11,055 nt of DNA from Bacillota bacterium (GTDB lineage: Bacteria; Bacillota; Clostridia; Acetivibrionales; DSM-1351). Location: positions 1 through 11,055 of the forward strand of contig JAEZFR010000508.1 of assembly GCA_023417285.1 (NCBI GenBank), read 5' to 3'. Position 1 is the first letter of the stretch; each line of letters begins with the position of its first letter. The notes beneath the pieces were generated by a model. The model ran no database searches, was not told where the DNA came from, and saw only the letters and a list, made by a program, of their open reading frames with translations. A program made the translations under genes and the position numbers. Positions 1-6,339 of the stretch are shown here, piece by piece.

Positions 1-108
1 TAATATACCTAGTAGCAAAACTGTAACTGCTAAAACAAACCCAATTACTGCACCTAATATTTCTCCTTTGTAGGATTTGTAAAACTGAAGCAGAATTTGT
101 TTATCCAA
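1..108 (-). CDS. DUF2273 family small membrane protein (5' part; C-terminus beyond left edge)
   Basis: The 36 codons visible run open to the window edge, from a TTG at 108-106 preceded by a G-rich Shine-Dalgarno stretch (GAGGGGGTGG) about 7 bases upstream. The peptide begins with a short amphipathic, Lys/Gln/Tyr-containing segment (DKQILLQFYKSYKGE) followed by a Gly-containing hydrophobic helix (residues 17-36, ILGAVIGFVLAV...). This is the usual beginning of DUF2273 proteins, about 60-80 residue two-helix membrane proteins typically encoded next to amaP and Asp23 genes. It starts 18 bases after the amaP stop and is presumably cotranscribed with it. The precise function is not known; a role with AmaP/Asp23 at the membrane is inferred from gene neighbourhood. 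The family assignment rests on only half the protein plus context. Confidence 0.7.
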   Translation of the reverse strand, partial: MDKQILLQFYKSYKGEILGAVIGFVLAVTVLLLGIL

Positions 109-126
109 AGCTACCCACCCCCTCTT

Positions 127-678
127 CTATTCCACTCTAGCTGCCTTGTAACCTGTAAAAATACTTTCTATTATAACTCTTACGCTATCTACTCTCACTC
201 CTGTACAATCTTCAACAGCACTTTTAACTTTAAACTGCATGTCCTCAGACAGAGTTGGTACATTTACTTCTGGCAGCACAATTGCCTTTACAGTAATAAC
301 AACACCTTCTCCGCTTTTATAAACGTATGCCTTTGAATCTCTGATTCCATTAAGCTTTCTCGATGTAGCAAGAGCAATATTTTCTATAGAGTTCAAGGTA
401 ATACGAATATCGCCATTCTTATTGTACTTTACTATTGCTTTTTTGTCCCCTTCAGGCTTAAATCCAGAAAGCAAAAATGTCAGACTTAGGCAGAAGAAAA
501 TAGAAGCTATAATGAACATAATAATAGATGGATTTCTGTAGTTCAAAACATCATAAAATAAGTATATATACGTCTTAGTAAGTAAATCCGACCTTATAGT
601 TACCAACATGGCAAATAATGATGCAATCGTTAGAAAAAATGCATAAATTGCAAGCAACACTCTCAAAATGATGTTCAT
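127..678 (-). CDS. amaP: Alkaline shock response membrane anchor protein AmaP
   Basis: This 183-residue protein has two N-terminal membrane helices (about residues 4-28 and 51-72) joined by a short polar loop, followed by a soluble Asp23-like domain (about 85-183) ending in GVRVDSVRVIIE and a short basic tail. That architecture matches AmaP, which in Staphylococcus tethers Asp23 to the membrane. The start is ATG at 678 with a good ribosome binding site (GAGGTGA, 9 bases upstream). It has its own sigma-A type promoter at 722-750 and lies downstream of the Asp23/Gls24 gene, its likely partner, and upstream of a DUF2273 gene. Length and topology are normal for the family. A function in envelope-stress homeostasis is inferred from the family, not shown here. 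Confidence 0.85.
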   Translation of the reverse strand: MNIILRVLLAIYAFFLTIASLFAMLVTIRSDLLTKTYIYLFYDVLNYRNPSIIMFIIASIFFCLSLTFLLSGFKPEGDKKAIVKYNKNGDIRITLNSIENIALATSRKLNGIRDSKAYVYKSGEGVVITVKAIVLPEVNVPTLSEDMQFKVKSAVEDCTGVRVDSVRVIIESIFTGYKAARVE

Positions 679-721
679 TAAAAAACGTCACCTCTTTTCA
701 AAATAGTAAAATTCACCACTT

Positions 722-750
722 ATTATATTAGAAACGCTGCCAAAATGCAA
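722..750 (-). promoter_or_regulatory. Sigma-A type promoter for amaP-DUF2273
   Basis: On the minus strand TTGCAT (750-745) and a perfect TATAAT (727-722) are separated by 17 bases. Transcription would start near 715, giving a leader of about 37 bases before the amaP ATG. It lies downstream of the hairpin at 794-818, so amaP can be expressed independently of the upstream Asp23 gene. Confidence 0.75.
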
Positions 751-775
751 TTTATAGGCAACAAATAAATGGCAA

Positions 776-818
776 AATATTAAATAATATAATCAAAGGG
801 CATCATAAGTGCCCCTTG
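776..818 (-). terminator. Putative terminator or attenuator after the Asp23/Gls24 gene
   Basis: On the minus strand CAAGGGGCA (818-810) pairs with TGCCCTTTG (802-794) around a 7-base loop. This gives nine pairs including one G-U wobble, which exists only in the minus-strand RNA; in the plus-strand RNA the same position is an A-C mismatch. The tail is AU-rich (ATTATATTATTTAATATT) rather than a pure U run, so termination may be partial and allow read-through into amaP. Confidence 0.5.
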
Positions 819-859
819 AGTAGTATTATATATTAAATTATAGCCAACACAATCAATAC

Positions 860-1249
860 TTATTTTGTTTCCTGTTCTTTTTTGGCAATATCTTTTTCAA
901 AATTAACACCCTGAACATGGATATTTACTTCTACCACATTCAAACCTGTCATATTCTGAACAGTTGTCTTGACCTTTTCTTGTATATCCCATGCAACTTC
1001 AGGTATTCTCGCTCCATATTCAACAATTATATATAAATCAATGGCAGCTTCCTTCTCTCCGACTTCAACCTTAACTCCCTTTGAAAGGTTCTTTCTACCG
1101 AGGATTTCAGCAATACCACCAGCAATACCACCACTCATACCAGCGACACCAGGCACTTCAGTAGCTGCAACGCCAGAAATAATGGCTACAACCTCTTCTG
1201 AAATCTTTACTGTACCCATATCATCAACAACATTGGTTAACTCTTCCAT
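860..1249 (-). CDS. Asp23/Gls24 family envelope stress protein (YqhY-like)
   Basis: A 129-residue soluble protein with the Asp23/Gls24 fold signature: a beta-rich start (GTVKISEEVVAIISGVAATEV), a Gly-rich segment (PGVAGMSGGIAGGIAEILG, about 33-51), then KGVKVEVGEKEAAIDLYIIV and a C-terminal AWDIQEKVKTTVQNMTGL / VVEVNIHVQGV segment. I chose ATG at 1249, which has GAAGG five bases upstream; an in-frame TTG at 1261 would add four residues but its SD-like AAAGGA directly abuts it. In Bacillus, yqhY lies downstream of spoIIIAH with accB and accC between; here those genes are absent. The product is expected to act with AmaP at the membrane, or in YqhY-type control linked to lipid metabolism. It has its own sigma-A promoter, so vegetative expression is likely. 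Confidence 0.88.
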   Translation of the reverse strand: MEELTNVVDDMGTVKISEEVVAIISGVAATEVPGVAGMSGGIAGGIAEILGRKNLSKGVKVEVGEKEAAIDLYIIVEYGARIPEVAWDIQEKVKTTVQNMTGLNVVEVNIHVQGVNFEKDIAKKEQETK

Positions 1250-1280
1250 CCAAACCTTCAATCCTTTCTCAACAAAAGTG

Positions 1281-1301
1281 AAACTATTGAAGAAATAGTT
1301 T
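1281..1301 (-). promoter_or_regulatory. Promoter-proximal inverted repeat in the Asp23 gene leader
   Basis: A perfect 8-bp inverted repeat, AAACTATT and AATAGTTT separated by 5 bases, lies at 1281-1288 and 1294-1301. It directly follows the predicted transcription start (near 1302), so the mRNA would begin with a stem-loop; alternatively it is an operator for a dimeric repressor. There is no U tract after it, so it is not a terminator. Confidence 0.5.
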
Positions 1302-1308
1302 TAAAAAA

Positions 1309-1337
1309 ATTATATCATTTTAACCACAATATATCAA
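1309..1337 (-). promoter_or_regulatory. Sigma-A promoter (extended -10) for the Asp23/Gls24 gene
   Basis: On the minus strand TTGATA (1337-1332) and TATAAT (1314-1309) are 17 bases apart, and TGA precedes the -10 as in extended -10 promoters. It lies between the spoIIIA terminator (1434-1464) and the gene start at 1249. This indicates expression by the vegetative polymerase rather than only as read-through from the sporulation operon. Confidence 0.8.
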
Positions 1338-1433
1338 ATGATTAAAGAATCTATATTATTTATATTTCCCAAGGTATTATGAAATGACTCTTTATATATA
1401 TAAATCAAAAAAAACTGCATATTTAATTTAAAT

Positions 1434-1464
1434 AAAAAAGGAGCAAATGCTCAGCACTAGCCCC
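1434..1464 (-). terminator. Intrinsic terminator of the spoIIIA operon
   Basis: On the minus strand GGGGC-T-AGTGC, loop TGA, GCATT-T-GCTCC folds into ten pairs (two G-U) with one T-T mismatch, followed immediately by six T's (1439-1434). It lies about 70 bases after the spoIIIAH stop and upstream of the Asp23 promoter, which separates the two transcription units. Confidence 0.85.
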
Positions 1465-1533
1465 TAAGTCCTATTTAAATTAATGTTTTTACATTGTACC
1501 CAAATTGTATTCTAAGCCAAAACCTCTATTTTC

Positions 1534-2184
1534 TCAAAACATAGGCTTTATTACTATTTTGTTCAGAGCAACATTTCCTTGTCTCATAACTATATCAGCT
1601 ATGTTTGCTGCATCTGTCTTTGAGATTGCAGGAGTCTTGACTATTACATCAACTGTCCCATCATCTCCGAAAAGTGCTACTACATCATTATAACCCTTTT
1701 CCTTAATTAGCGTTTCAATCCTCATTTCTTTTTGTGAGGTTTCAACTATCTTCATCATTTTTTCATATGCCTTTGACTTCGCATCCTTAGAAGCAAGCTG
1801 GTCTTCAGCTACGCCCTTCATTGTTTCGATGTCCTTACCTCTCACTACTTCTCTATCCATCTTTGCCTGTGCAAAAAAGCTATTAGCTTCCTTTGATGCC
1901 ACTGCAGTCTTAGCATCTGAGCTAACTGACTTAGCTGCATCTCCAGCCTTTGCATCAGCTGTGGTTGCATTTGTATCAGCGGTCGCTGTCTGTGTATCAC
2001 CCTGAGCAGTTGTTTCGTCAGTGGATACCCCTTGGTTATCAACGTATACTGCGTCGCCAATTTGTGTAGCATCTCCCTCGCTGAATTGCGAGCTCTTGTT
2101 GTAGCTATACTGCAGATAGCCTGCCACCACAAGCATTAACACCAAAGATAATACGATGATCTGTTTTCTCTTTAAGAATTTCAT
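1534..2184 (-). CDS. spoIIIAH: Stage III sporulation protein AH (SpoIIIAH)
   Basis: A 216-residue bitopic protein: a short basic cytoplasmic N-terminus (MKFLKRKQ), one membrane helix (about 8-25), a low-complexity Ala/Thr/Asp/Ser-rich linker (about 30-100) and a globular C-terminal domain (about 103-212, with MDREVVRGKDIETMK and ETLIKEKGYNDVVALFGDDGTV segments). The C-terminal domain belongs to the YscJ/FliF-like ring-building-motif family. In known systems it projects from the mother-cell membrane and binds forespore SpoIIQ, forming the channel between the two cells. The start has a strong RBS (GGAGGG, about 9 bases upstream). It is the last gene of the operon, 128 bases after spoIIIAG, and is followed by an intrinsic terminator. 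The length is close to that of the Bacillus protein. Confidence 0.96.
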   Translation of the reverse strand: MKFLKRKQIIVLSLVLMLVVAGYLQYSYNKSSQFSEGDATQIGDAVYVDNQGVSTDETTAQGDTQTATADTNATTADAKAGDAAKSVSSDAKTAVASKEANSFFAQAKMDREVVRGKDIETMKGVAEDQLASKDAKSKAYEKMMKIVETSQKEMRIETLIKEKGYNDVVALFGDDGTVDVIVKTPAISKTDAANIADIVMRQGNVALNKIVIKPMF

Positions 2185-2218
2185 TTGAATGACCCTCCTA
2201 TCAAAAAATATTTATTGC

Positions 2219-2264
2219 TCCAGAAAATATTCTACCTTCTGGACTACTGCTAATCTCAAGATTA
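2219..2264 (-). promoter_or_regulatory. Inverted repeats in the spoIIIAG-spoIIIAH gap
   Basis: The 128-base gap holds a 7-bp inverted repeat, TCCAGAA / TTCTGGA (2219-2225 and 2237-2243, 11-base loop), and next to it a 14-bp palindrome, TAATCT-CA-AGATTA (2251-2264). In the minus-strand RNA the first stem is followed by an AU-rich stretch ending in TTTTTT just before the spoIIIAH RBS. It might attenuate or stabilise the message and so set the AG:AH ratio. I could not recognise a promoter here. The function is unproven. Confidence 0.35.
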
Positions 2265-2312
2265 TGTATATTCTTGTGCTTGTCACTTTATTTCTGTTTT
2301 GAAAAATTATTT

Positions 2313-2930
2313 TTATTTATTGTTTCTCTTAAAGACCTGTACCTTATGTGCAGGTAAATCCAAAAGAGCTGTGGCTGCATTTATTAGATTACTCTTAACT
2401 TCTATATCTGCTGCACCATCAGCGACAATTACTACGCCCTTGACTTGAGGAGCAAGCTCTTTAGTGACAAATGGTTTCTTTGCGCCACCACTCTCCTCAT
2501 AGATTACCTGCTTTTGCTTATCGGTTTGCTTTATGCTTCTCGAACCTCCTTCCTTATCTTTTTCTTGAGTATCGCTATCAGTTGTTTTTTCATCCATAGC
2601 GGGTACAGACTCTTTACTTGAATAATAGGTAATAAATGCGTCTACCTTACCAGCACCATCTATTTTGGACAAAATATCAGAAACATTTTGATCCAGCTCA
2701 CGGTCATCGTTTTGAACCTGTTTTGATACCCCTACACTTTGCTGGGCATTCTCTCCCTGAGATAAAACACTATTTTCTACACTTGCAGGTTTATCAAAAA
2801 ACTCACTTGCTCCTATCAGCAGTATCGCAGCAAGAGCTGCTACAACAGCAGTATTTTTTATGATGGTCTTTGTCGACAACTTACTGAGTTTGCCCCTCCA
2901 CTTTTTAGCCATTTTTTTTAATATATCCAT
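2313..2930 (-). CDS. spoIIIAG: Stage III sporulation protein AG (SpoIIIAG)
   Basis: A 205-residue bitopic protein with a basic N-terminus (KKMAKKWRGKLSK), one membrane helix (about 24-40), then an extracytoplasmic domain. The domain has a first ring-building-motif half (about 82-103, VSDILSKIDGAGKVDAFITYY), a charged Ser/Thr/Lys/Asp-rich insert (about 104-150) and the second half containing the family hallmark APQVKGVVIVADGAADIEVK (about 160-179) and LLDLPAHKVQVF. In Bacillus SpoIIIAG forms a large secretin-like ring in the intermembrane space, with the insert forming a beta-barrel. It starts 17 bases after spoIIIAF with a strong GGAGGGG RBS. All key parts appear intact. Confidence 0.96.
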   Translation of the reverse strand: MDILKKMAKKWRGKLSKLSTKTIIKNTAVVAALAAILLIGASEFFDKPASVENSVLSQGENAQQSVGVSKQVQNDDRELDQNVSDILSKIDGAGKVDAFITYYSSKESVPAMDEKTTDSDTQEKDKEGGSRSIKQTDKQKQVIYEESGGAKKPFVTKELAPQVKGVVIVADGAADIEVKSNLINAATALLDLPAHKVQVFKRNNK

Positions 2931-2947
2931 ATTATTCCCCTCCTACT

Positions 2948-3571
2948 TTATGAAAAATTTACAAATATATTTTTTGTATCTATTTGAAAAGTTTTATTAA
3001 TATTCTCTTTCACTGAATCTTGTAGCTTTTGCTCTCCAAAATCAACTACTGTTTTTTTGCTTTCCTTTTTTATGCTAATATCTACTTTATTCACTACAAT
3101 TACCGGTTTAATAGCCTTATTATCCTCTGTTTTCACTCCTTTTTTTATGGTAATATACACCTTCTGTACCTCCCCAAATGATTGGGATTCCATATTTTCG
3201 TCTATATCGACACTAACCGTTGCTTGTGCTATTCCATCCATTTTATCAAGCTGACCCCTTATATTCTCACAGACCTTTTTCTTGTATACCTCTGTAATCT
3301 GGCTCATTTGGGTTTTGTCCATATACTTACTGCTATTTTCAATCTCCTTTTTATCCAAATAGCCACTTTCTTGAAGGGCAAGGTCCGCTATATTAACATT
3401 CGATGTTTTAAGAGACAAAAAAGGATTTATTATAGCAATGATGAGTATAAATCCTGTTACAAGATTAATAATCTTTTTCGTTTTGCTATTAGGCATCAGC
3501 ATCTCAAATAAAACAATAATTATTGAAACGGTTACAATATTAATGACCCAAGAACTCAAAAAGCTCAGCAT
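2948..3571 (-). CDS. spoIIIAF: Stage III sporulation protein AF (SpoIIIAF)
   Basis: A 207-residue protein with two N-terminal membrane helices (about 8-26 and 34-53, joined by a basic MPNSKTKKII turn) and a soluble C-terminal domain (about 85-207). TM2 carries the family-typical NLVTGFILIIAIINPFL. The C-terminal domain, with TVSVDIDENMES and a VQKVYITIKKGV strand, is the ring-building-motif region of SpoIIIAF. The protein is part of the mother-cell side of the SpoIIIA-SpoIIQ complex. The ATG has AGAGGGG five bases upstream. A 139-base gap separates it from spoIIIAE; I see no convincing promoter or terminator in that gap. Confidence 0.95.
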   Translation of the reverse strand: MLSFLSSWVINIVTVSIIIVLFEMLMPNSKTKKIINLVTGFILIIAIINPFLSLKTSNVNIADLALQESGYLDKKEIENSSKYMDKTQMSQITEVYKKKVCENIRGQLDKMDGIAQATVSVDIDENMESQSFGEVQKVYITIKKGVKTEDNKAIKPVIVVNKVDISIKKESKKTVVDFGEQKLQDSVKENINKTFQIDTKNIFVNFS

Positions 3572-3710
3572 AATTACCCCTCTATCTGTTCAATGATTTC
3601 TACATAAGCTATCAAATGAACAATCCTTACAAACTACTAATCAATATTCCACTATCTAAATAAATAACAAACCTTATTTCCTTGTACCAAATCTATTTAA
3701 TCAAATACGT

Positions 3711-5072
3711 TTATCTAATCATTGCAGATAGGTTAGTGGTGTTTATTACAACGGTTATAGCTATCAAAAACATTACTGCAATAGCGGCAGTTAGCCCTAG
3801 TATGTAGGTAAGTGAAGCTGCCATATCACTTAGACAATTTGTAATTTTTTTATCAGATATAGGTTCTACCAGTGCACTAGTAAGCTTGTACAAGATAACT
3901 AATGCAAGGATTTTTAGCAAAGGTGCAAGACATACTAAAATCACGCCTATCATGGCTACAATGCCTGAGGCATTTTTAATAACAAGAGTGCAGCCCACCA
4001 CAGTATCCGCCGCATCTGCCAAATATTTTCCCACTACAGGAATAAAGGTTCCCAGAGCATATTTTGCAGTTTTACTTGTTACACCATCCACCACAGCACC
4101 CATTGATCCTTGTATGGAAACAATACCAATAAAAACTGTTAGTATAATTCCCAAGCCCCATGAGCAAATCTGTTTTATAAAGCCTGAAAGCTTAGTTAAC
4201 TGAAGCTTGTCAGATATATTGTTAACTATATTGAGCACTGTCACCAAAAATACTAGCGGTATAAAAAAATTCTTAATTAGTGTAGCGCTAATTTCAACCA
4301 ATACAATAAGTAAGGGCTGTATAATGCCGGCTGATGAAATGTTGCCCGTTGAAACCAATAAAGATATTAGCAAAGGTATTATTGCGTGCATGAAGGAAAC
4401 CATATTGTCTATAATGGACATACACATCTTCATGGCCGTGGTAAAACTAACCATGAGAACTGATACTATTACAATGTAGCAAACGAAGAAAGCAAGTTCC
4501 CCCACACTTTCACTCAAAAAAGAGTTTTGAAGATTTTTGAGAATAGCACAAAGGATTGCAAGGATAATAATCTTTACTAAAACATCAATATTAAGAAATA
4601 CTTCACTTAAAAGGTATCTCACTGTTCTGTTTAACATATCGGTAATGCTAAATTTAAAGTCCCCTTTTGCAGCCTGCGTTAATATCTTCTCAGGATCGAA
4701 ATCAGGGAAAATTTTAGTTGAATCCTGTGAGTAATACTTTTTTACGTTACTGATAATATCTTTTGAATCAGAGGCCTGCAGCTGTTGATCTATTATTTTC
4801 TCCGTTTGGTCTTGCTGATTTTTACTGTCCCTTTCAGAAGTAGCGTCACTTTCAAAATTATTACTTTTTTCAGAAGTACCGCCACTTTTAGAATTATTGC
4901 TTATTTCAGAAGTACCGACACTTATAGGATTACTGCCTTTTTCAGAAATATCGCTACTTACGAAAATGTCACTTTTTTCAGTATCTGCATAAATATATCC
5001 TGTTGTAAGGCAAGTAAACAGTAAAACCACAAATGAAATTATGAGTAGTTTTTTTCTTTTTGTATTCCTCAT
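3711..5072 (-). CDS. spoIIIAE: Stage III sporulation protein AE (SpoIIIAE), with expanded repeat-bearing N-terminus
   Basis: A polytopic membrane component of the SpoIIIA channel. I place the start at ATG 5072, which has a strong RBS (AAGGAAGGA, about 10 bases upstream) and opens directly into a signal peptide: RNTKRKK, a hydrophobic core about 9-28, and a likely cleavage site near YIYAD. A frame-consistent ATG at 5111 would add 13 residues but has no good RBS. The resulting 453-residue protein has a Ser/Asn/Glu-rich repeat region (39-86), a soluble segment with YYSQDSTKIFPDFDPEKIL (about 114-131) and several membrane helices from about residue 160 onward, including a GTFIPVVGKYLADAADTVVG motif (341-360) typical of the family. 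It is longer than the roughly 400-residue Bacillus protein, partly because of the repeats. Neighbours are spoIIIAD (68-base gap) and spoIIIAF. Confidence 0.95.
   Translation of the reverse strand: MRNTKRKKLLIISFVVLLFTCLTTGYIYADTEKSDIFVSSDISEKGSNPISVGTSEISNNSKSGGTSEKSNNFESDATSERDSKNQQDQTEKIIDQQLQASDSKDIISNVKKYYSQDSTKIFPDFDPEKILTQAAKGDFKFSITDMLNRTVRYLLSEVFLNIDVLVKIIILAILCAILKNLQNSFLSESVGELAFFVCYIVIVSVLMVSFTTAMKMCMSIIDNMVSFMHAIIPLLISLLVSTGNISSAGIIQPLLIVLVEISATLIKNFFIPLVFLVTVLNIVNNISDKLQLTKLSGFIKQICSWGLGIILTVFIGIVSIQGSMGAVVDGVTSKTAKYALGTFIPVVGKYLADAADTVVGCTLVIKNASGIVAMIGVILVCLAPLLKILALVILYKLTSALVEPISDKKITNCLSDMAASLTYILGLTAAIAVMFLIAITVVINTTNLSAMIR
4833..4985. repeat. 36-bp in-frame tandem repeat (minisatellite) within spoIIIAE
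   Basis: Units beginning TTCAGAAGTA (plus strand) start at 4833, 4869, 4905 and 4941, exactly 36 bases apart, with a decaying fifth copy at 4977 (TTCAG only). Adjacent units 4833/4869 and 4869/4905 agree at about 30 of 36 positions by eye; the unit at 4941 is more diverged. Each encodes 12 residues of the form S-x-x-T/I-S-E-x-x-N/S..., giving four copies at SpoIIIAE residues 39-86. The period is a multiple of three, so gain or loss of copies keeps the frame. Confidence 0.92.
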
Positions 5073-5140
5073 GTGCGATTTATCCTTCCTTTTGTAGTTA
5101 AGCTGTTGCATTAAAAACCCAAGCCTTACATAATGCCTAA

Positions 5141-5533
5141 TTAATGCTGAGTCATCAGCTTGACAACCATATCCAATAGTGAGCTAATGATTGGTACTGA
5201 TAGAATCATTATTGTAACCTTTCCTGCTAGCTCAATCTTTGAAGCTATTGAGGATTCACCGGCATCCTTGCACACCTCTGCTCCAAATTCAGCAATATAC
5301 GCAATTCCAACAATTTTCAAAAGAATAGTAATATATGTAAAATCAATATCTGCCTTTTTGCTGAAATCTTCTATGAACTCAATAACTACAGATAGCTTTA
5401 CTGCAACAACCAAAAAAATGATAATACCTGTTATTATATTTACCTGCAAGGCTATTTCGGGTCGCTGTGCCTTTATTGTTGCGGATAGTATAACCGCAAT
5501 TATGCCAATACAGACAATCTGAAGTATATCCAT
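5141..5533 (-). CDS. spoIIIAD: Stage III sporulation protein AD (SpoIIIAD)
   Basis: A 130-residue polytopic protein with hydrophobic segments at about 4-20, 29-50, 63-83 and 103-127. The family-typical central stretch VGIAYIAEFGAEVCKDAGESSIASKIELAGK (about 74-104) is clearly present. SpoIIIAD, with SpoIIIAC, is a small membrane protein of the mother-cell membrane within the SpoIIIA assembly; its individual biochemical role is not settled. ATG at 5533 follows GAGGTGAC, and the gene begins 25 bases after spoIIIAC. Length is as expected. Confidence 0.95.
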   Translation of the reverse strand: MDILQIVCIGIIAVILSATIKAQRPEIALQVNIITGIIIFLVVAVKLSVVIEFIEDFSKKADIDFTYITILLKIVGIAYIAEFGAEVCKDAGESSIASKIELAGKVTIMILSVPIISSLLDMVVKLMTQH

Positions 5534-5558
5534 GCTATGTCACCTCATTATCTGTAGT

Positions 5559-5753
5559 TTAGAAATGAAACATTGTCTTTACTGTGTCAAATAAATTTGC
5601 TATTTCCTTTGACACCATAAGCAAAACTACAATTATACCTGCTAAAGTTGTCATCATAGCCTGCTCTTCCCTGCCCGACCTTATTAGCACTTGATTTAGT
5701 ACAGCAACCAAAATACCTATTGCGGCTATTTTAAAAATCAGATCAACCCCCAT
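5559..5753 (-). CDS. spoIIIAC: Stage III sporulation protein AC (SpoIIIAC)
   Basis: A 64-residue membrane protein with two hydrophobic helices (about 4-23 and 35-50) joined by the family-conserved polar turn LIRSGREEQAMM, where SpoIIIAC proteins typically carry G-[KR]-x-E-[QY]. It ends in a short segment, KEIANLFDTVKTMF. It is similar in topology to the first half of SpoIIIAD. ATG at 5753 has a strong GGAGGG RBS. It lies 61 bases after spoIIIAB. Length is normal. Confidence 0.95.
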   Translation of the reverse strand: MGVDLIFKIAAIGILVAVLNQVLIRSGREEQAMMTTLAGIIVVLLMVSKEIANLFDTVKTMFHF

Positions 5754-5814
5754 AAATGTCCCTCCTAAAAGATAAACCTAAACGCAAACGAGTTAATTTC
5801 ATTAGTAACTCCTG

Positions 5815-6336
5815 TTAAAACAAAATTACAATTACCGCCATACCACCTAATACACCCAGACTTTTATACATTTTTTCATTCTTCTTTTTCATATCCTCAG
5901 CCTTTTGTTGCTGTAATTTTAGTTGGGCTGATGCAAGTCTGATATTGTTTATTTGTCCATTTGTATCTGAGCTTCCAAGCATCTTTCCAAATGATATCAA
6001 GATTGATATATCCTCTGATTTAAGTCCCAATTGATGAGCATGTTGCTTTATGGATTTTTCCCAAGCCTCGCTTGCCTGTGTCCCCAACACCCTTAAGTTT
6101 TCAGCTGTAGTTGTAAATATTACTGAAGATTGAGTATTTATGGCTTGGGCTATTCTAACAAATGCGTCCTGCAGCAAATTTGACATAAAATTAATTTCGT
6201 TTTCTAGCATTTGTAATGCTGCCTGAAGTTCTCGTAGTGCTACTGGACGTTTTGCACAATCCCTGGCAAGACTAAAACCAATAATAGCGCAAGAACAAAG
6301 TATGATAGCAGAAGCTATTAGTTTTAGAATCAACAT
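5815..6336 (-). CDS. spoIIIAB: Stage III sporulation protein AB (SpoIIIAB)
   Basis: A 173-residue protein with an N-terminal membrane helix (about 5-23), a soluble mostly helical middle region (about 30-150) and a hydrophobic C-terminus (about 160-173, LGVLGGMAVIVILF). The conserved family stretch RPVALRELQAALQMLENEI (about 30-48) follows the first helix. Its soluble domain resembles type II/IV secretion GspF-like proteins according to family literature, which fits pairing with the SpoIIIAA ATPase. The start lies only 3 bases after the spoIIIAA stop, with AGAGG inside the end of spoIIIAA, so translation is probably coupled. Confidence 0.95.
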   Translation of the reverse strand: MLILKLIASAIILCSCAIIGFSLARDCAKRPVALRELQAALQMLENEINFMSNLLQDAFVRIAQAINTQSSVIFTTTAENLRVLGTQASEAWEKSIKQHAHQLGLKSEDISILISFGKMLGSSDTNGQINNIRLASAQLKLQQQKAEDMKKKNEKMYKSLGVLGGMAVIVILF

Positions 6337-6339
6337 ATT

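Noticed and set aside
1845..2132. 95-codon open frame on the same strand as spoIIIAH
   Set aside because: It lies wholly inside spoIIIAH in another frame, has a Gln/Leu/Met-rich composition from the Ala/Thr linker codons, and has no family resemblance.
3886..4479. Plus-strand open frames opposite spoIIIAE
   Set aside because: They are antisense to a well-conserved gene, have no ribosome binding sites of note and no recognisable domain.
4833..4985. Evenly spaced 36-bp repeats resembling a CRISPR array
   Set aside because: The units are contiguous with no spacers, are diverged from each other, lie in frame inside spoIIIAE, and no cas gene is present.
5073..5111. Longer spoIIIAE start at ATG 5111
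   Set aside because: There is no good ribosome binding site, and the extension would bury the signal peptide behind 13 polar residues; ATG 5072 has AAGGAAGGA upstream.
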